DNA of 64,000 nucleotides from Ardenticatenia bacterium (lineage in GTDB: Bacteria > Chloroflexota > Anaerolineae > 4572-78 > NAK82): NCBI GenBank assembly GCA_003130875.1, contig QEXY01000114.1, positions 1 through 64,000 on the forward strand. The letters run 5' to 3'. The stretch's first letter is position 1. Every line of letters begins with the position of its first letter. Shown here piece by piece: positions 1 to 9,529 of the stretch. Position numbers and translations under genes: made by a program. The notes beneath the pieces were generated by a model, which saw only the letters and a list, made by a program, of their open reading frames with translations, made no database searches and was not told the DNA's origin.

Positions 1-231
1 GCGGTGTTGCAACGTTGGGGGTATCGCGGGGATGAGGGAATAGCCCTTTTCCCGCCGATGTTGTTGGATGGCATTGCGGCCGATCGGTTCCTCATCTGTG
101 ACCCAGAGGCCGGTAACGATCTATTGGCCCATTACAGAGTCGAACTTTCAGAACGAACAAGGTTGCCACGTTGCACCCCAGGATGGCACGTGCTATACTG
201 GCTGCAGATTGTAATTCTGTTGATTTCTTAA
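1..231 (+). CDS. Possible C-terminal end of a gene entering from the left
   Basis: The first reading frame is open from base 1 to a TAA at 229-231. It would encode the last 76 residues of an unidentified protein with no recognisable motif and a hydrophobic tail. Against it, the frame runs through the promoter of the next gene (171-199), and its stop abuts that gene's ribosome binding site. It may therefore be a chance open frame. No function can be assigned. Confidence 0.25.
   Translation, partial: AVLQRWGYRGDEGIALFPPMLLDGIAADRFLICDPEAGNDLLAHYRVELSERTRLPRCTPGWHVLYWLQIVILLIS
171..199 (+). promoter_or_regulatory. Sigma70-type promoter for the OsmC gene
   Basis: TTGCAC (171-176) and TATACT (194-199) are separated by 17 bp. 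A start near 206 gives a leader of about 37 nt containing AGGAG at 231-235, seven bases before the ATG. Confidence 0.7.
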
Positions 232-242
232 GGAGATTCACA

Positions 243-683
243 ATGGCACAGGCAACTGTGACCCTGGTGGATGGAATGCAGTTCGTGGCCGAGATGCCCA
301 GTGGACATGCTTTCATTATTGACGCGATTCCCGAAGTAGGGGGACGCAATACTGGTCCACGCCCAATGGAGCTACTCGCCGCTGGCGTAGCTAGCTGCAC
401 TGCGATGGATGTGATTTCCATCCTGCGCAAGATGCAGCAGAAAGTGACCGGTCTCAAGGTGCACGTCAACGGTGAGCAGGCCACTGAACATCCCAAACGT
501 TTTACCTCTATTCATGTTCAGTACACAGTCATCGGATATGGGGTAGCGGAGGATAAGGTGGCGCGTGCCATTGAGCTTTCGCAGACCAAGTATTGCTCGG
601 TAATTGCGAGTCTGAGACCAGGCGCACCCGTTACTTTCTCGTACACGATTCTTGAGGCAAGTCCCGAAACGATGGCTAAATAA
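243..683 (+). CDS. OsmC-family peroxiredoxin-like protein
   Basis: The product is 146 residues, the usual size for the OsmC/Ohr superfamily, whose characterised members reduce organic or lipid hydroperoxides with a cysteine pair. The two expected cysteines are present at residue 52 (in AAGVASC) and residue 118 (in TKYCS). The ATG at 243 follows a good AGGAG and sits correctly behind a promoter; a longer frame from 171 would include that promoter and was rejected. The layout suggests a single-gene unit facing a leftward operon. A second, divergent OsmC gene lies at 32366. The substrate cannot be told from the sequence, and some family members are of unknown function. Confidence 0.85.
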   Translation: MAQATVTLVDGMQFVAEMPSGHAFIIDAIPEVGGRNTGPRPMELLAAGVASCTAMDVISILRKMQQKVTGLKVHVNGEQATEHPKRFTSIHVQYTVIGYGVAEDKVARAIELSQTKYCSVIASLRPGAPVTFSYTILEASPETMAK

Positions 684-787
684 GACGGATACTCAGGTAC
701 GCCGCCTAGGAGTCCTGCGCACTCTGGGTATGTATGTGCTCTTCGTCTATGTTGGGCGTGTTTGCGCAACCGTTGCGGTCGAGAAAG

Positions 788-1417
788 TCATTCTGTGCCA
801 GGAATGATCTCGTATGAGGCGGGCCGGAAAACGGGGATGTGCCCAAGCGCATGGACAAGGGCGGCGTCTTCACCCAATGTCTCACGCCATTGGTAGCCCT
901 CGGTCAACACCAGGAAGATGCCAACTATCGTGATGGAAATGCCCCATTCTGTCTTGGCTTTGCGAAAAAGCTCGAGCACTGCTTTTAGGGACATGCCGGT
1001 GTTGGCCACATCCTCGATAATCGCCACCCGCTTGCCGTCCAGCTCTTGGGCGTGCTCACGCGGGAGATAGAGGCGTTGGCCTACGTCCGGTTTGGTCACC
1101 GAGGTGTACTCGTAAACCAGCGGGTCGACATCGAACGCCTTGGGAGTCTTGCGGAGCAAATAAGAGCGCCGCAGACCCAGCGCCCGTCCCACACCATGGA
1201 CCAGCGGGATGCCTTGCTCCGGGATGCCCACCACGGCATCGGGCTGATACGGTCGGACGAGCGCGGTCAGCTCGGCAACGACGGCGTCGATCTTCTCATA
1301 GGGTTCATCATTGCAGTTGATCAGCGAAATGGCTATCCCCCGAGCGATGTCCACCATGCGTAGCTGGAGAGGATAGCCGCCCCTTAGCACCACCGTGTAG
1401 GTATCGCGGATTTCCAT
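788..1417 (-). CDS. Purine-type phosphoribosyltransferase
   Basis: This 209-residue protein has the type I phosphoribosyltransferase signature at residues 132-144 (VAIIEDVANTGMS), which binds PRPP. It also has an upstream GIPEQGIPL segment typical of adenine/orotate-like members. Such enzymes join a base to PRPP to make a nucleotide. I chose the ATG at 1417 because GGAGG lies ten bases before it; an in-frame ATG at 1447 has a weaker site. It lies downstream of a BMP-family binding protein, separated by a strong hairpin, so salvage of an imported purine is an attractive inference. Whether the base is adenine, xanthine or something else is not decidable here. Confidence 0.75.
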   Translation of the reverse strand: MEIRDTYTVVLRGGYPLQLRMVDIARGIAISLINCNDEPYEKIDAVVAELTALVRPYQPDAVVGIPEQGIPLVHGVGRALGLRRSYLLRKTPKAFDVDPLVYEYTSVTKPDVGQRLYLPREHAQELDGKRVAIIEDVANTGMSLKAVLELFRKAKTEWGISITIVGIFLVLTEGYQWRETLGEDAALVHALGHIPVFRPASYEIIPGTE

Positions 1418-1458
1418 CGGGATATGACCTCCAGGACCAGACTTCATCACCTCTCTCG

Positions 1459-1493
1459 GCCTGCAGGGGCAGCTTCTGCTGCCCCTGCAAGGC
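1459..1493 (-). other. Strong hairpin between the binding-protein and PRT genes
   Basis: A perfect 12-bp inverted repeat (1462-1473 with 1478-1489, loop TTCT) extends to 15 bp around one bulged A. It lies after the stop of the BMP gene and before the PRT ribosome site. No T-tract follows on the coding strand, so an RNA-processing, stabilising or partial attenuating role fits better than a plain intrinsic terminator. Confidence 0.6.
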
Positions 1494-1508
1494 ACAACGC
1501 AAACGCGA

Positions 1509-2804
1509 TTACTTGGTTGGAGTAGGAACAGGTGTGGGAGCGTCCTTCAGCTCCAGCTTATGTCCCTCGGGCGGTGGCGAAGGATATTCGCCTTTGACAC
1601 CATCCACGAACCATTGCATTGTCAGCAGGTCCATATCGGTCAGACACTTGCCCTGCGGCACTTCGATGCGCACCTCTTTGTTATCCGGGTCCAGGCCGGT
1701 GCCGCTGAGCGGGCCACAGAAAGGTTCGAAGCCGGCTTTGATGTCGGCGATGATCTGCTCAGCGGCGGTGCGCACCTCGGCAGGGACGAGATTCGCGTTC
1801 CAACCGGTCATGATCACGGCGTCTGATTCAAAACCGCCCCACCAGTCATGTGGCTTCCAGGTGCCGGCAAGGGCCTCTTGGATGCGAGTGATATAGTAGG
1901 GCCCCCAGTTCCACTCATTGGTGACCAGCGCGCAGGGGGCATAGGGCGTCACATCGGTACCATATCCCACGGCGATCACTCCCGGCTCCTGGCAGGCAGT
2001 TTGGCTGCTGTAGGGGGTATCAGCCATCTGGCGGATGACCTTGTAACCTTCGGCGATGAGACCATCCGCAGCGAGTTGCTCTTTTTGGACATCCAACCAG
2101 CTGTTGATCCAGACCACGCGCACCTCGGCCGTCTTGGGATCCTGGCCGGCTTCTTGCAGTCCGCGCTGCAATCCTAATGTGAAGCCGTTGATGCCGCGCA
2201 CCGGTTCAGGGATGGGATGGGTGCCCACCAGCCCGACCTTGTTGTAACCCAGCCGCCCCACCACATAGCCGGCGACATAATCCCCTTGCTCTTGCTTGAT
2301 GAAATAGGTGGCGAGATTGCGGCCGTTGCTCTTAGTCATCGGATAGCCACTGCAGTGTTCAAATAGCACGTCGGCGCGTTCCTCTGCCAGGCGGGACAAA
2401 GCCCACTGCGAATCCCACCAGGTGCCGAAGACCATCTGCGCGCCCTTCTCCAGCGCCGAGCGCAACACGCGTTCGATATCCGCATCGTTGTAGCCGACCT
2501 TCTCAATCACGCTCACGTCCAGGATACGTCCATCTGTGAGCTTCACCTTAAAGGAAAGGGCACTGCTCTCGGTCACCTCGCCAAGCGTTTTTAGCTGGGT
2601 GATGCCTCGGTAATGGGCTGCGTTCCAGCCATTGTCGGTGGGCGAGTCGGCCAGCATAAAGACCACTTTGAACACCTGTGGATCCGTGGCAGTCGCAGGC
2701 AGCGTGGTGACGAGCGACACAGCCAGCGGTTGACGGGCCGCTACCAACGACATTGTTAGCAGCGCAATCAGCAATAATATTGAAAATGCTCTTGAGCTGT
2801 ACAT
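1509..2804 (-). CDS. BMP-family (basic membrane protein) substrate-binding protein
   Basis: The 431-residue exported protein has an N-terminal signal segment (about residues 7-27) and then a periplasmic-binding fold. Typical BMP-family blocks are visible, such as FMLADSPTDNGWN, GYVVGRLGYNKVGLVGT and GVIAVGYGTDV. Family members (PnrA/Med-like) bind purine nucleosides or related ligands for ABC import. No lipobox cysteine follows the signal, so it may not be a lipoprotein. The tail is a short Pro/Thr stretch. The ATG at 2804 has GGAG seven bases upstream; an in-frame upstream ATG adds 20 unlikely residues. No ABC permease or ATPase is adjacent; the next gene is a phosphoribosyltransferase. Confidence 0.8.
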   Translation of the reverse strand: MYSSRAFSILLLIALLTMSLVAARQPLAVSLVTTLPATATDPQVFKVVFMLADSPTDNGWNAAHYRGITQLKTLGEVTESSALSFKVKLTDGRILDVSVIEKVGYNDADIERVLRSALEKGAQMVFGTWWDSQWALSRLAEERADVLFEHCSGYPMTKSNGRNLATYFIKQEQGDYVAGYVVGRLGYNKVGLVGTHPIPEPVRGINGFTLGLQRGLQEAGQDPKTAEVRVVWINSWLDVQKEQLAADGLIAEGYKVIRQMADTPYSSQTACQEPGVIAVGYGTDVTPYAPCALVTNEWNWGPYYITRIQEALAGTWKPHDWWGGFESDAVIMTGWNANLVPAEVRTAAEQIIADIKAGFEPFCGPLSGTGLDPDNKEVRIEVPQGKCLTDMDLLTMQWFVDGVKGEYPSPPPEGHKLELKDAPTPVPTPTK

Positions 2805-3064
2805 GGTTGGTCTCCCCCCATTTCTGAATTTTGGATAGCGGCCTGTGTACGAGACTTCGAACAACGACTCACATGTATCAAAATGCAGGATCCAAGTTGC
2901 TCGTCCATCACCCCCTTTCCGAAAATCAGAAAGCGCACAGAGCGGGCACTTTGAAGGCTAAAAAGCGACACCGTTTCGCCTGCATCTCCGGGACGAATGC
3001 TCTGTGCTCGGTTTTATGAACTATTTGCCCGCGAGTTGCCCGTGGAGACTTTTTGGCAACCCGC

Positions 3065-3838
3065 TCATTGCACCGGTCCCATTGTTTCAGGCGGCCAGTA
3101 GGAGAACCACGCTCGCCCGACTACGTTCTTCATCGGAATGGGACCGAAGGTGCGCGAATCGTTGGAGAAGTTGCGATTGTCTCCTAAGACGAAGAGGTGC
3201 AACGGGGGGACATCGATGGGGCCATAATCCCCGTCGGCTGGGAAGACGACGTAGGGTTCATCGAGCATCTGATGATTGATAAACACTTGACCGTCGCGGA
3301 TCTCGACCTGATCACCAGGCAGGCCAATCACCCGCTTGATCAACAGCTCATCCACACCATTGATGCGCAGTACTACCACATCACCGCGTTGGGGAGAACG
3401 TAGGTGCAACCAGCTGTTATAGGAGAGCTTCTCCACCACCAATCGCTGGTCGCTGTGCAAGGTGGGTTCCATACTCTGGCCATGGACGCGCGTCGCCTGG
3501 GCGACAAAGAGATTGACAGCGAGCGCGACCATCATTGCCGGGACAATGGTCTCCAACAATATCCGCAATCCGCGTGCTATGGAACGCCAGGCAGGATGGA
3601 GATCGCTGGGGCGTTCCCAAACTCGGGCGCGTGCGGGGTAAAACGCCGACGCTTCCGCCATGCCTGCGGGAGTGATCGCCTGGGTGGAGTGTTGCCACAC
3701 CGGCTGTGATCTGACCGCTGGGTGCTCGGCACGAGGAGGCCGTGTCAAGGGCACTGTGTCATAATCACTGTGACGTACCGGGTCACGCGGTGGTGGCGAA
3801 ACCGGATGACCCGGCCGTGAGTGTGGCAACTCTGTCAT
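3065..3838 (-). CDS. lepB: Signal peptidase I
   Basis: This is a type I signal peptidase, which cleaves signal peptides from exported preproteins at the outer face of the membrane. The nucleophile serine is in GQSMEPTL (Ser122), the general-base lysine is in LIKRVIGLPGD (Lys168), and the box GDNRNFSNDS is at 219-228. A transmembrane helix lies at about 94-114. It is preceded by an unusual ~90-residue cytoplasmic extension rich in Pro, Arg and His, longer than in most one-anchor enzymes. The gene begins 33 bases after pnp on the same strand and is probably cotranscribed with rpsO and pnp. Confidence 0.93.
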   Translation of the reverse strand: MTELPHSRPGHPVSPPPRDPVRHSDYDTVPLTRPPRAEHPAVRSQPVWQHSTQAITPAGMAEASAFYPARARVWERPSDLHPAWRSIARGLRILLETIVPAMMVALAVNLFVAQATRVHGQSMEPTLHSDQRLVVEKLSYNSWLHLRSPQRGDVVVLRINGVDELLIKRVIGLPGDQVEIRDGQVFINHQMLDEPYVVFPADGDYGPIDVPPLHLFVLGDNRNFSNDSRTFGPIPMKNVVGRAWFSYWPPETMGPVQ

Positions 3839-3871
3839 TGTGCAACCGATCTCTTTCCTGATTTCTGCCCC

Positions 3872-6118
3872 TTATTTACGCCGAGGCGGCTGCTTGCTCG
3901 AACCGGGGTTGCTCGGGCCCTTTGAGCTTGGACGCGCGGTGCGGCTGTTGCTCCCCCGCCCTCGCGCCGTGCTGGGCGCGGGGGCCGAAGCACGTTGCCG
4001 ATCAGCGCGCAGCGCTTCCTCGACTGTCCATCCTTCCAAGACTGCCTGGCGTGACAGACGGATCTTACCGTCAGGATCGATGCTGGTGACCATCACCATG
4101 ATCTCGTCGCCTACGCGCACCACGTCTTCCACGCGCGGCACGCGATAGTCCGCAAGTTGGCTGATGTGCACCATGCCATCCACGCCTGGCAGAATTTCCA
4201 CAAATGCGCCGAAGTCGGTGATGCGCACGACCTTACCAGTATAGATTTTACCCACCTGCGCCTCTTCCGTCAAGGCGCGCACCATCTCGATGGCACGCTC
4301 GCTCGCCTCGCTATCACTCGAGGCGATATATACCGAACCGTCCTCTTCGATGTCGATCTTAGTGCCAGTCTCTTCCTGAATAGAGCGGATCACTTTGCCA
4401 CCAGGACCGATCACCTTCCCGATTTTATCTGGGTCAATATGGATGGTGATGATACGCGGTGCATAGGGGGATAGGTAGGGGCGCGGCTTGTCGATGGTTT
4501 GCAGCATGCGCTCCAGGATATAGAGGCGAGCTTCGCGCGCCTGGGCAAGCGCTTTTTCCATCAGGTCATAACTCAGCCCGCGGATCTTGATATCCATCTG
4601 TAACGCGGTGACACCGTTGCGCGTGCCAGCAACTTTGAAGTCCATGTCACCCAAGGCATCCTCCATGCCCTGGATGTCCGTCAACACGACGTGCCGCTCG
4701 CCGTCCGTGACCAACCCCATTGCCACACCACTCACCGGTTCGCGGATGGGCACACCAGCATCCATAAGGGAAAGCGTACTGCCGCAGACGCTGGCCATCG
4801 AGGTAGAGCCGTTGGAGGAGAGCACCTCGGAGACCAGGCGCAGTGTGTAGGGGAATTCGTTCTCGGGTGGGATGACGGGCAGCAAGGCGCGCTCGGCTAA
4901 AGCACCGTGACCGATAGCGCGCCGGCTGGGGCTGCCCATACGCCCCACTTCACCGGTGGAATACGGCGGGAAGTTGTAATGGTGCATATAACGCTTGGTC
5001 TCCTGAGGCCCTAACGTGTCCAGCGTTTGCTCTTCGCGTGGCGTACCCAGGGTCGTGATGGTCAGCACCTGGGTCTCGCCGCGCATGAACAGGCCGGAGC
5101 CATGTGTACGCGGCAATAGCCCGACTTCGCAGTAGATGGGACGGATGTCGGTGGGGCCACGTCCATCAGGGCGGATGCCCTCGCGGAGAATGCGTTCGCG
5201 CACCACGCGACGCAGCTCTTCCTCGAAGGCTTGCAACACCTCTTGAGGCTGCACAGTTTCGTCCTCGGCGAAGTGCTGCACCAACTCTTCACGCAGTTGT
5301 TTAAGTGCCTGTTCGTTCTCCTTCTTGCTGCCACCCAGAACCGGTGCGATGCGTCCGTTCAGGTACTCTGACACTCTGGCGCGCACCTCAGGGGACACTT
5401 CGGAGATCGTAAACGTCATCGGCGGCTTGCCGACCTGGGCAGCCATCTCCCTTTGCACCCGAATGAGGTCTTGAATGGCCTCATGCCCGACACGCAGAGC
5501 TTCTAGGAGACGCGCTTCTGGCACCTCGTTGGCGCCCGCTTCAACCATCAAAATGGCATCCTCGGTGCCCGCTACGCGCAAATCCAGCGCGCTCTCTTTC
5601 ATCTGGCTGGCCAGCGGATTGATCACCAGTTGGTCATGGATCAAACCGACGCGTACGGCACCGATTGGCCCAGCGAAGGGGATACCCGAGATCATCAGCG
5701 CCGCCGAAGCCGCATTGATCGCCAGGATATCGATCTGGTTTTCGCAGTCCGAGGAAAGTGCGGTGATGACCACATGGACCTCGTTGCGTGCTCCCTTTGG
5801 GAAGAGCGGACGCAGCGGGCGGTCCACCAGCCGGCACAGTAAGATAGCTTCTTCGCTGGGCTTTCCTTCCCGCCGGAAGAAGCTACCAGGGATGCGTCCC
5901 GCAGCGTAGAGGCGCTCCTCATAGTCCACGTTCAGTGGGAAGAAGTCCACCGCTTCGCGTGGTTGTTCGGCTGCGGTCACGGTCGCTAGCAGCACAGTGT
6001 CACCGGTACGTGCCAGCACGGCCCCGCTCGCCTGGGTGGCCAAACGTCCAGTTTCGAAAATCACATCGGCGTCGGCAACGCGCGCCACAAAACGATAGTT
6101 TTCAGGGGGGTAGGACAT
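3872..6118 (-). CDS. pnp: Polyribonucleotide nucleotidyltransferase (PNPase)
   Basis: The 748-residue phosphorolytic 3'-5' exoribonuclease has the full family architecture. It contains a first RNase PH domain (about 10-140), a helical linker, the catalytic second RNase PH domain (about 315-545), a KH domain with GPGG (about 557-615) and an S1 domain (about 625-692). The last ~50 residues are a low-complexity Ser/Pro/Arg/Lys tail that could add RNA affinity. The start has GAGGA nine bases upstream. The rpsO-pnp order is the classic bacterial arrangement. In several bacteria pnp is autoregulated through its leader; the 111-base gap to rpsO would be the place to look here. Confidence 0.97.
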   Translation of the reverse strand: MSYPPENYRFVARVADADVIFETGRLATQASGAVLARTGDTVLLATVTAAEQPREAVDFFPLNVDYEERLYAAGRIPGSFFRREGKPSEEAILLCRLVDRPLRPLFPKGARNEVHVVITALSSDCENQIDILAINAASAALMISGIPFAGPIGAVRVGLIHDQLVINPLASQMKESALDLRVAGTEDAILMVEAGANEVPEARLLEALRVGHEAIQDLIRVQREMAAQVGKPPMTFTISEVSPEVRARVSEYLNGRIAPVLGGSKKENEQALKQLREELVQHFAEDETVQPQEVLQAFEEELRRVVRERILREGIRPDGRGPTDIRPIYCEVGLLPRTHGSGLFMRGETQVLTITTLGTPREEQTLDTLGPQETKRYMHHYNFPPYSTGEVGRMGSPSRRAIGHGALAERALLPVIPPENEFPYTLRLVSEVLSSNGSTSMASVCGSTLSLMDAGVPIREPVSGVAMGLVTDGERHVVLTDIQGMEDALGDMDFKVAGTRNGVTALQMDIKIRGLSYDLMEKALAQAREARLYILERMLQTIDKPRPYLSPYAPRIITIHIDPDKIGKVIGPGGKVIRSIQEETGTKIDIEEDGSVYIASSDSEASERAIEMVRALTEEAQVGKIYTGKVVRITDFGAFVEILPGVDGMVHISQLADYRVPRVEDVVRVGDEIMVMVTSIDPDGKIRLSRQAVLEGWTVEEALRADRQRASAPAPSTARGRGSNSRTARPSSKGPSNPGSSKQPPRRK

Positions 6119-6229
6119 ACTGCGATTCCTCTTCTAAGCTGCAGCCTCATCCACCAACAGCCCACCGGTCACACGGGAAGGCAGTCGGTTGCTGATCTGC
6201 CCAATAATCGGTTGTAGGGTGAGCATGTC

Positions 6230-6499
6230 CTACTTGCGCAGTCCAAGCCGCTCGATCACATCCTTGTAACGCGCTACGTCCTTGCGGCTGAGGTAGGCCA
6301 GATGGCGACGGCGCTGGCCGACCAGCTGCAACAGCCCACGCCGTGAGTCCTCGTCGTGCTTATGCGTCTTGAGATGCTCAATCAACTGATTGATGCGCTT
6401 CGTCAGCAACGCAATCTGCACTTCCGGGGAACCGGTATCGTTGGGGTGAATATGATAGGCATTGATAATCGCCTGCTTCTCTTCTTTTTTCAGAGCCAC
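6230..6499 (-). CDS. rpsO: 30S ribosomal protein S15
   Basis: The product is 89 residues, exactly the usual S15 length. The conserved block at [19 protein letters not shown] and the tail [13 protein letters not shown] are clear. S15 binds 16S rRNA early in small-subunit assembly. The start is a GTG at 6499, five bases after AGGAGG; extending to 6601 would add 34 residues absent from the family and overlap the promoter. A promoter is visible at 6592-6620, giving a leader of about 86 nt. S15 often represses its own translation through such a leader, but I cannot verify that here. Confidence 0.96.
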   Translation of the reverse strand: MALKKEEKQAIINAYHIHPNDTGSPEVQIALLTKRINQLIEHLKTHKHDEDSRRGLLQLVGQRRRHLAYLSRKDVARYKDVIERLGLRK

Positions 6500-6591
6500 A
6501 CCATCCTCCTGATCACCTACGAGACCGATCCAATGACTGGATCCTGCCCAACTCGGTTGGGTGAATTCTTTCCTCTCTGGTAACTTCTTGA

Positions 6592-6620
6592 ATGATAGCA
6601 TGAAAAGAAAGAAAACGCAA
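6592..6620 (-). promoter_or_regulatory. Promoter for the rpsO-pnp-lepB set
   Basis: Reading leftward, TTGCGT (6620-6615) and TATCAT (6597-6592) are spaced 17 bp apart. The predicted start is near 6585. It is back-to-back with the tRNA-Thr promoter at 6644. Confidence 0.65.
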
Positions 6621-6643
6621 ACCGAGGCTGAGAGATGCTACGC

Positions 6644-6672
6644 TTGCTCCCTCGCACTAAATGTTATATAAT
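6644..6672 (+). promoter_or_regulatory. Promoter for tRNA-Thr
   Basis: TTGCTC (6644-6649), a 17-bp spacer and a consensus TATAAT (6667-6672) lie 26 bp before the mature tRNA end. Confidence 0.75.
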
Positions 6673-6698
6673 CACTAGTGGAGATAGCTGTTCTGGCT

Positions 6699-6771
6699 GC
6701 CACCCTAGCTCAATCGGCAGAGCAGCCGCTTCGTAAGCGGCGGGTTATCGGTTCGAGTCCGATGGGTGGCT
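6699..6771 (+). tRNA. tRNA-Thr (anticodon CGT)
   Basis: A 73-nt cloverleaf: acceptor GCCACCC/GGGTGGC, D stem GCTC/GAGC, anticodon stem GCCGC/GCGGC with loop TTCGTAA, and T arm ATCGG-TTCGAGT-CCGAT. The anticodon CGT (6732-6734) reads ACG. The discriminator base is T and the CCA end is not encoded. Confidence 0.95.
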
Positions 6772-6877
6772 TGTGTGATACAAGATCTACAACAATCACC
6801 TGAGAATTGACGTTCACGGACAGATAGCATTGACCCGTCGTACTGTCGCGACGGCTCGCTAAGGGGGGTTCCCCTCT

Positions 6878-7975
6878 ATGTCTACACCCGCCAACATTCG
6901 GGTGCTCATCGTAGATGATGACCCGATCACCGTCGAGCAGGTGAAATCCCACTTGCTGCATCGTTCTTATACCGTTGTAGGCTGCGCCACCGATGGCCAT
7001 GAAGCGCTTCACCTGGCGCAAACGGAGCGGCCTGATGTCATCCTGATGGACATTGCGATGCCCGGTATGGATGGCATCACCGCCACCGAATGTATCTACC
7101 GCGAGTGCCCCACCCCTGTGGTGATTATGACAGGGCATCGTGACAGCGTCACCATCGAGCGTGCCAGCGCCGCTGGCGCCGGCGCCTACCTCGTCAAACC
7201 TCTGGATATGGATGAGGTAGAGCGTGCCATCACAATCGCCATAGCACGCTTTAAGGACATCATAGACTTGCGTGAGCGCAACGAGGAACTGGATGCGTTT
7301 GCCCACACAGTCGCCCATGACCTGAAGAATCCCCTGAGCGTCCTGATCAGCTATGCCGAATTGCTTGAGACAGAAGGCGCCTCGATGAGCCCCGAAGAAC
7401 TGCGTACATGGGCGCATGTGATTGTCGAGAAAGGGCATGATGCGATCAACATTGTCAACGAGTTGCTGCTCCTCTCCTCCCTGAGACGGCGCGACATCGT
7501 CACCACTCCGCTCGATATGCGAGCCATCGTGCGGGGCGTATTGCACCGAATGCGCAACCAGGTGTTGCAAGCTCGGGCCAAGATCGATCTGGTGGGCACC
7601 TGGCCGCATGCGCTGGGATACCGACCTTGGGTGGAAGAGGTCTGGGTCAACTACCTGGACAACGCGTTGAAGTACGGAGGCCACCCACCGCGCATCGAAG
7701 TAGGGGGCACACTGCAGGCAGATGGGATGGCGCGCTACTGGGTGCGCGATAACGGCAACGGTGTTCCACCCGCAGAGCAAGATCGCCTCTTTCGAGCCTG
7801 GAGCAGGATAGGCAATGTGCGTGTCTCTGGACATGGACTGGGTTTGTCCATCGTGCGCCGTATTGTGGAAAAGCTGGGCGGTTGCGTAGGCGTGGAAAGC
7901 AGTGGCATGCCCGGCGAGGGCGCGCTTTTCTACTTTGTGTTGCCCCATGACACATGTCCTCCATCGCGGACTTGA
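6878..7975 (+). CDS. Hybrid response regulator-histidine kinase without sensor domain
   Basis: The 365-residue protein begins with a receiver domain (about 1-125; acidic DDD at 13-15, phospho-acceptor Asp58, Thr85, Lys107). A short coiled linker leads to a HisKA domain with the phosphorylatable His147 in VAHDLKNP, then a HATPase_c domain with N-box asparagines 258 and 262, DNGNG (291-295) and GHGLGLS (318-324). All key residues are intact. There is no membrane or sensory domain, so it is cytoplasmic and probably takes its input by phosphotransfer to the N-terminal receiver. The gene overlaps the next (glycosyltransferase) by 29 bases, suggesting coexpression. No partner regulator is adjacent. 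Confidence 0.9.
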   Translation: MSTPANIRVLIVDDDPITVEQVKSHLLHRSYTVVGCATDGHEALHLAQTERPDVILMDIAMPGMDGITATECIYRECPTPVVIMTGHRDSVTIERASAAGAGAYLVKPLDMDEVERAITIAIARFKDIIDLRERNEELDAFAHTVAHDLKNPLSVLISYAELLETEGASMSPEELRTWAHVIVEKGHDAINIVNELLLLSSLRRRDIVTTPLDMRAIVRGVLHRMRNQVLQARAKIDLVGTWPHALGYRPWVEEVWVNYLDNALKYGGHPPRIEVGGTLQADGMARYWVRDNGNGVPPAEQDRLFRAWSRIGNVRVSGHGLGLSIVRRIVEKLGGCVGVESSGMPGEGALFYFVLPHDTCPPSRT

Positions 7976-9506
7976 GCATTTGCGCCGACATCCAACCCCG
8001 ACGCTGGTATGGCTTGGTCTGCTCAGCGAACTGACTTACCTCGGTTACGTGCTGCTTTTTCCCCTTCCGCTCTACGGTAACGCATCGCGTCCTTACGATA
8101 TGGAACAGATCACCGGCCCGCGCCATTGGATGGGGGTCGCGTGGACGTTGGGCTTGTTGGCTCTATATCTGACTTTTGCATTGGCGCTGACAACAGCGCA
8201 GAGTACACATTCACATCCTTCGTCGCGTTGGGTGCTCTTTTTCGGCTGTCTCTTCGGTTTGACACTCATCTGGCTCTATCCTGTCACAGCGACCGATTTG
8301 TTTCAGTATGTCCTGCGGGCACGCATATGGGTCGTGCACCACGCGAATCCGATGCGCACGCCGCCGGCGGCGTTTCCCGATGACCCACTGCTGCCCTTCG
8401 CCGGGGAATGGCGCGTGAGCGCGTCACCCTATGGCCCTGTTTGGGAGCTGTTGGCAGGGAGTGTCGCACGCCTTGGATTCGTCACCCCCCTATCTGGCGC
8501 CATTGCCTACAAAATTGTGGCCTTCGGGGGATATCTGGCCTGTACGCTGCTGCTGTACCACGCAGTGCGCCGAAGAAGGGACGGTGTGGTCAGCATGTTG
8601 TTTTTTGCCTGGAATCCACTGGTATTGATTCAAGGGGTGGGTAACGGGCACAATGATCTGGTGATGCTCGCCTGGCTGTTGCTGGCAATGGTGTTGCAGC
8701 GGCGCGATGCGTGTGATTCTCCAGCCTTTGAAAGATCGCTGTTCCGCATCGCCGCCGCGACGCTGGCCTTGCTGACCAAGGTATCGGCCGGGCTAATGGG
8801 CTTACTGCTGGCTGGGGAGAGTCTGCGGGACGTGCCCCCGCGGCGTCGCATCGCGCTGCTGGCGACAATGGGGGGTATGGTGGCCACATTAGTCCTGCTG
8901 GCTTTTGCCCCTTTTGGACTGCCTTGGCAAAGTCTCAGCGGGGTTTTGGAGGAAATACGTCACCGTTATACCTACACAATTGCTGCCACCCTGCGGTTAG
9001 GACTGGGTACACTCATCCCGGCCCAGGCAGCTTGGGATGTCCCGCGCACAACCGGGCAAATCTTATTCCTGGGAGTGCTGGGCTGGACGAGTGTTCGCCT
9101 GTGGCAGAGACGCCTTGATCTGGCATCGGCCGGCTTTTTGGCCTACTTTGCCTACTTACTGGGCGGCGCGAGCTATCGCATCTGGTATCCGCTTTGGCTG
9201 GTGCCGTTGGCAACGTTGAGCGCTTCCCCGCTCATCCGTCAGCACACCCTATTGTTATGTCTGACATCCGAGCTCTCCATCGTGTTCTTTTATTTCGTCT
9301 GGCGCTGGCTGTGGCCACAGGCCAGTTGGCTGCACATGCATTTGTTGGTGGTGCCCTGGCAGTTCGGCATTCCTCTCTTCTTGCCCGTCGTACTGAGAGC
9401 GCGACGCTGGCCGACAAAAGATGAGGTCGCGATGCCACGAGCAGGACGGGACACACATGACGGCAGAAGGTGCGGAAGACCGCAGCCGCCTCGACTGCTC
9501 CAATGA
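7947..9506 (+). CDS. Polytopic membrane glycosyltransferase (GT-C fold, mannosyltransferase-like)
   Basis: The 519-residue protein has about a dozen hydrophobic segments. It carries the pattern of lipid-phosphate-sugar-dependent GT-C enzymes (GT87/MptB-like): an acidic loop ATDLFQYVLRAR, then NPM, then SPYGPVW. Such enzymes move mannose or a similar sugar from a polyprenyl phosphate carrier to acceptors on the outer face. The start at 7947 lies inside the kinase gene and has no clear ribosome site, consistent with translational coupling. The last ~30 residues are Arg/Pro-rich and run into a decayed transposase region, so the native C-terminus may have been altered. The sugar and acceptor are unknown. 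Confidence 0.75.
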   Translation: MTHVLHRGLEHLRRHPTPTLVWLGLLSELTYLGYVLLFPLPLYGNASRPYDMEQITGPRHWMGVAWTLGLLALYLTFALALTTAQSTHSHPSSRWVLFFGCLFGLTLIWLYPVTATDLFQYVLRARIWVVHHANPMRTPPAAFPDDPLLPFAGEWRVSASPYGPVWELLAGSVARLGFVTPLSGAIAYKIVAFGGYLACTLLLYHAVRRRRDGVVSMLFFAWNPLVLIQGVGNGHNDLVMLAWLLLAMVLQRRDACDSPAFERSLFRIAAATLALLTKVSAGLMGLLLAGESLRDVPPRRRIALLATMGGMVATLVLLAFAPFGLPWQSLSGVLEEIRHRYTYTIAATLRLGLGTLIPAQAAWDVPRTTGQILFLGVLGWTSVRLWQRRLDLASAGFLAYFAYLLGGASYRIWYPLWLVPLATLSASPLIRQHTLLLCLTSELSIVFFYFVWRWLWPQASWLHMHLLVVPWQFGIPLFLPVVLRARRWPTKDEVAMPRAGRDTHDGRRCGRPQPPRLLQ

Positions 9507-9529
9507 ACGGACCTGTGAGGATTGATCGA

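Noticed and set aside
6500..6601. Longer rpsO reading frame
   Set aside because: It would overlap the promoter -10 and add residues not found in S15, while the GTG at 6499 has a perfect ribosome site.
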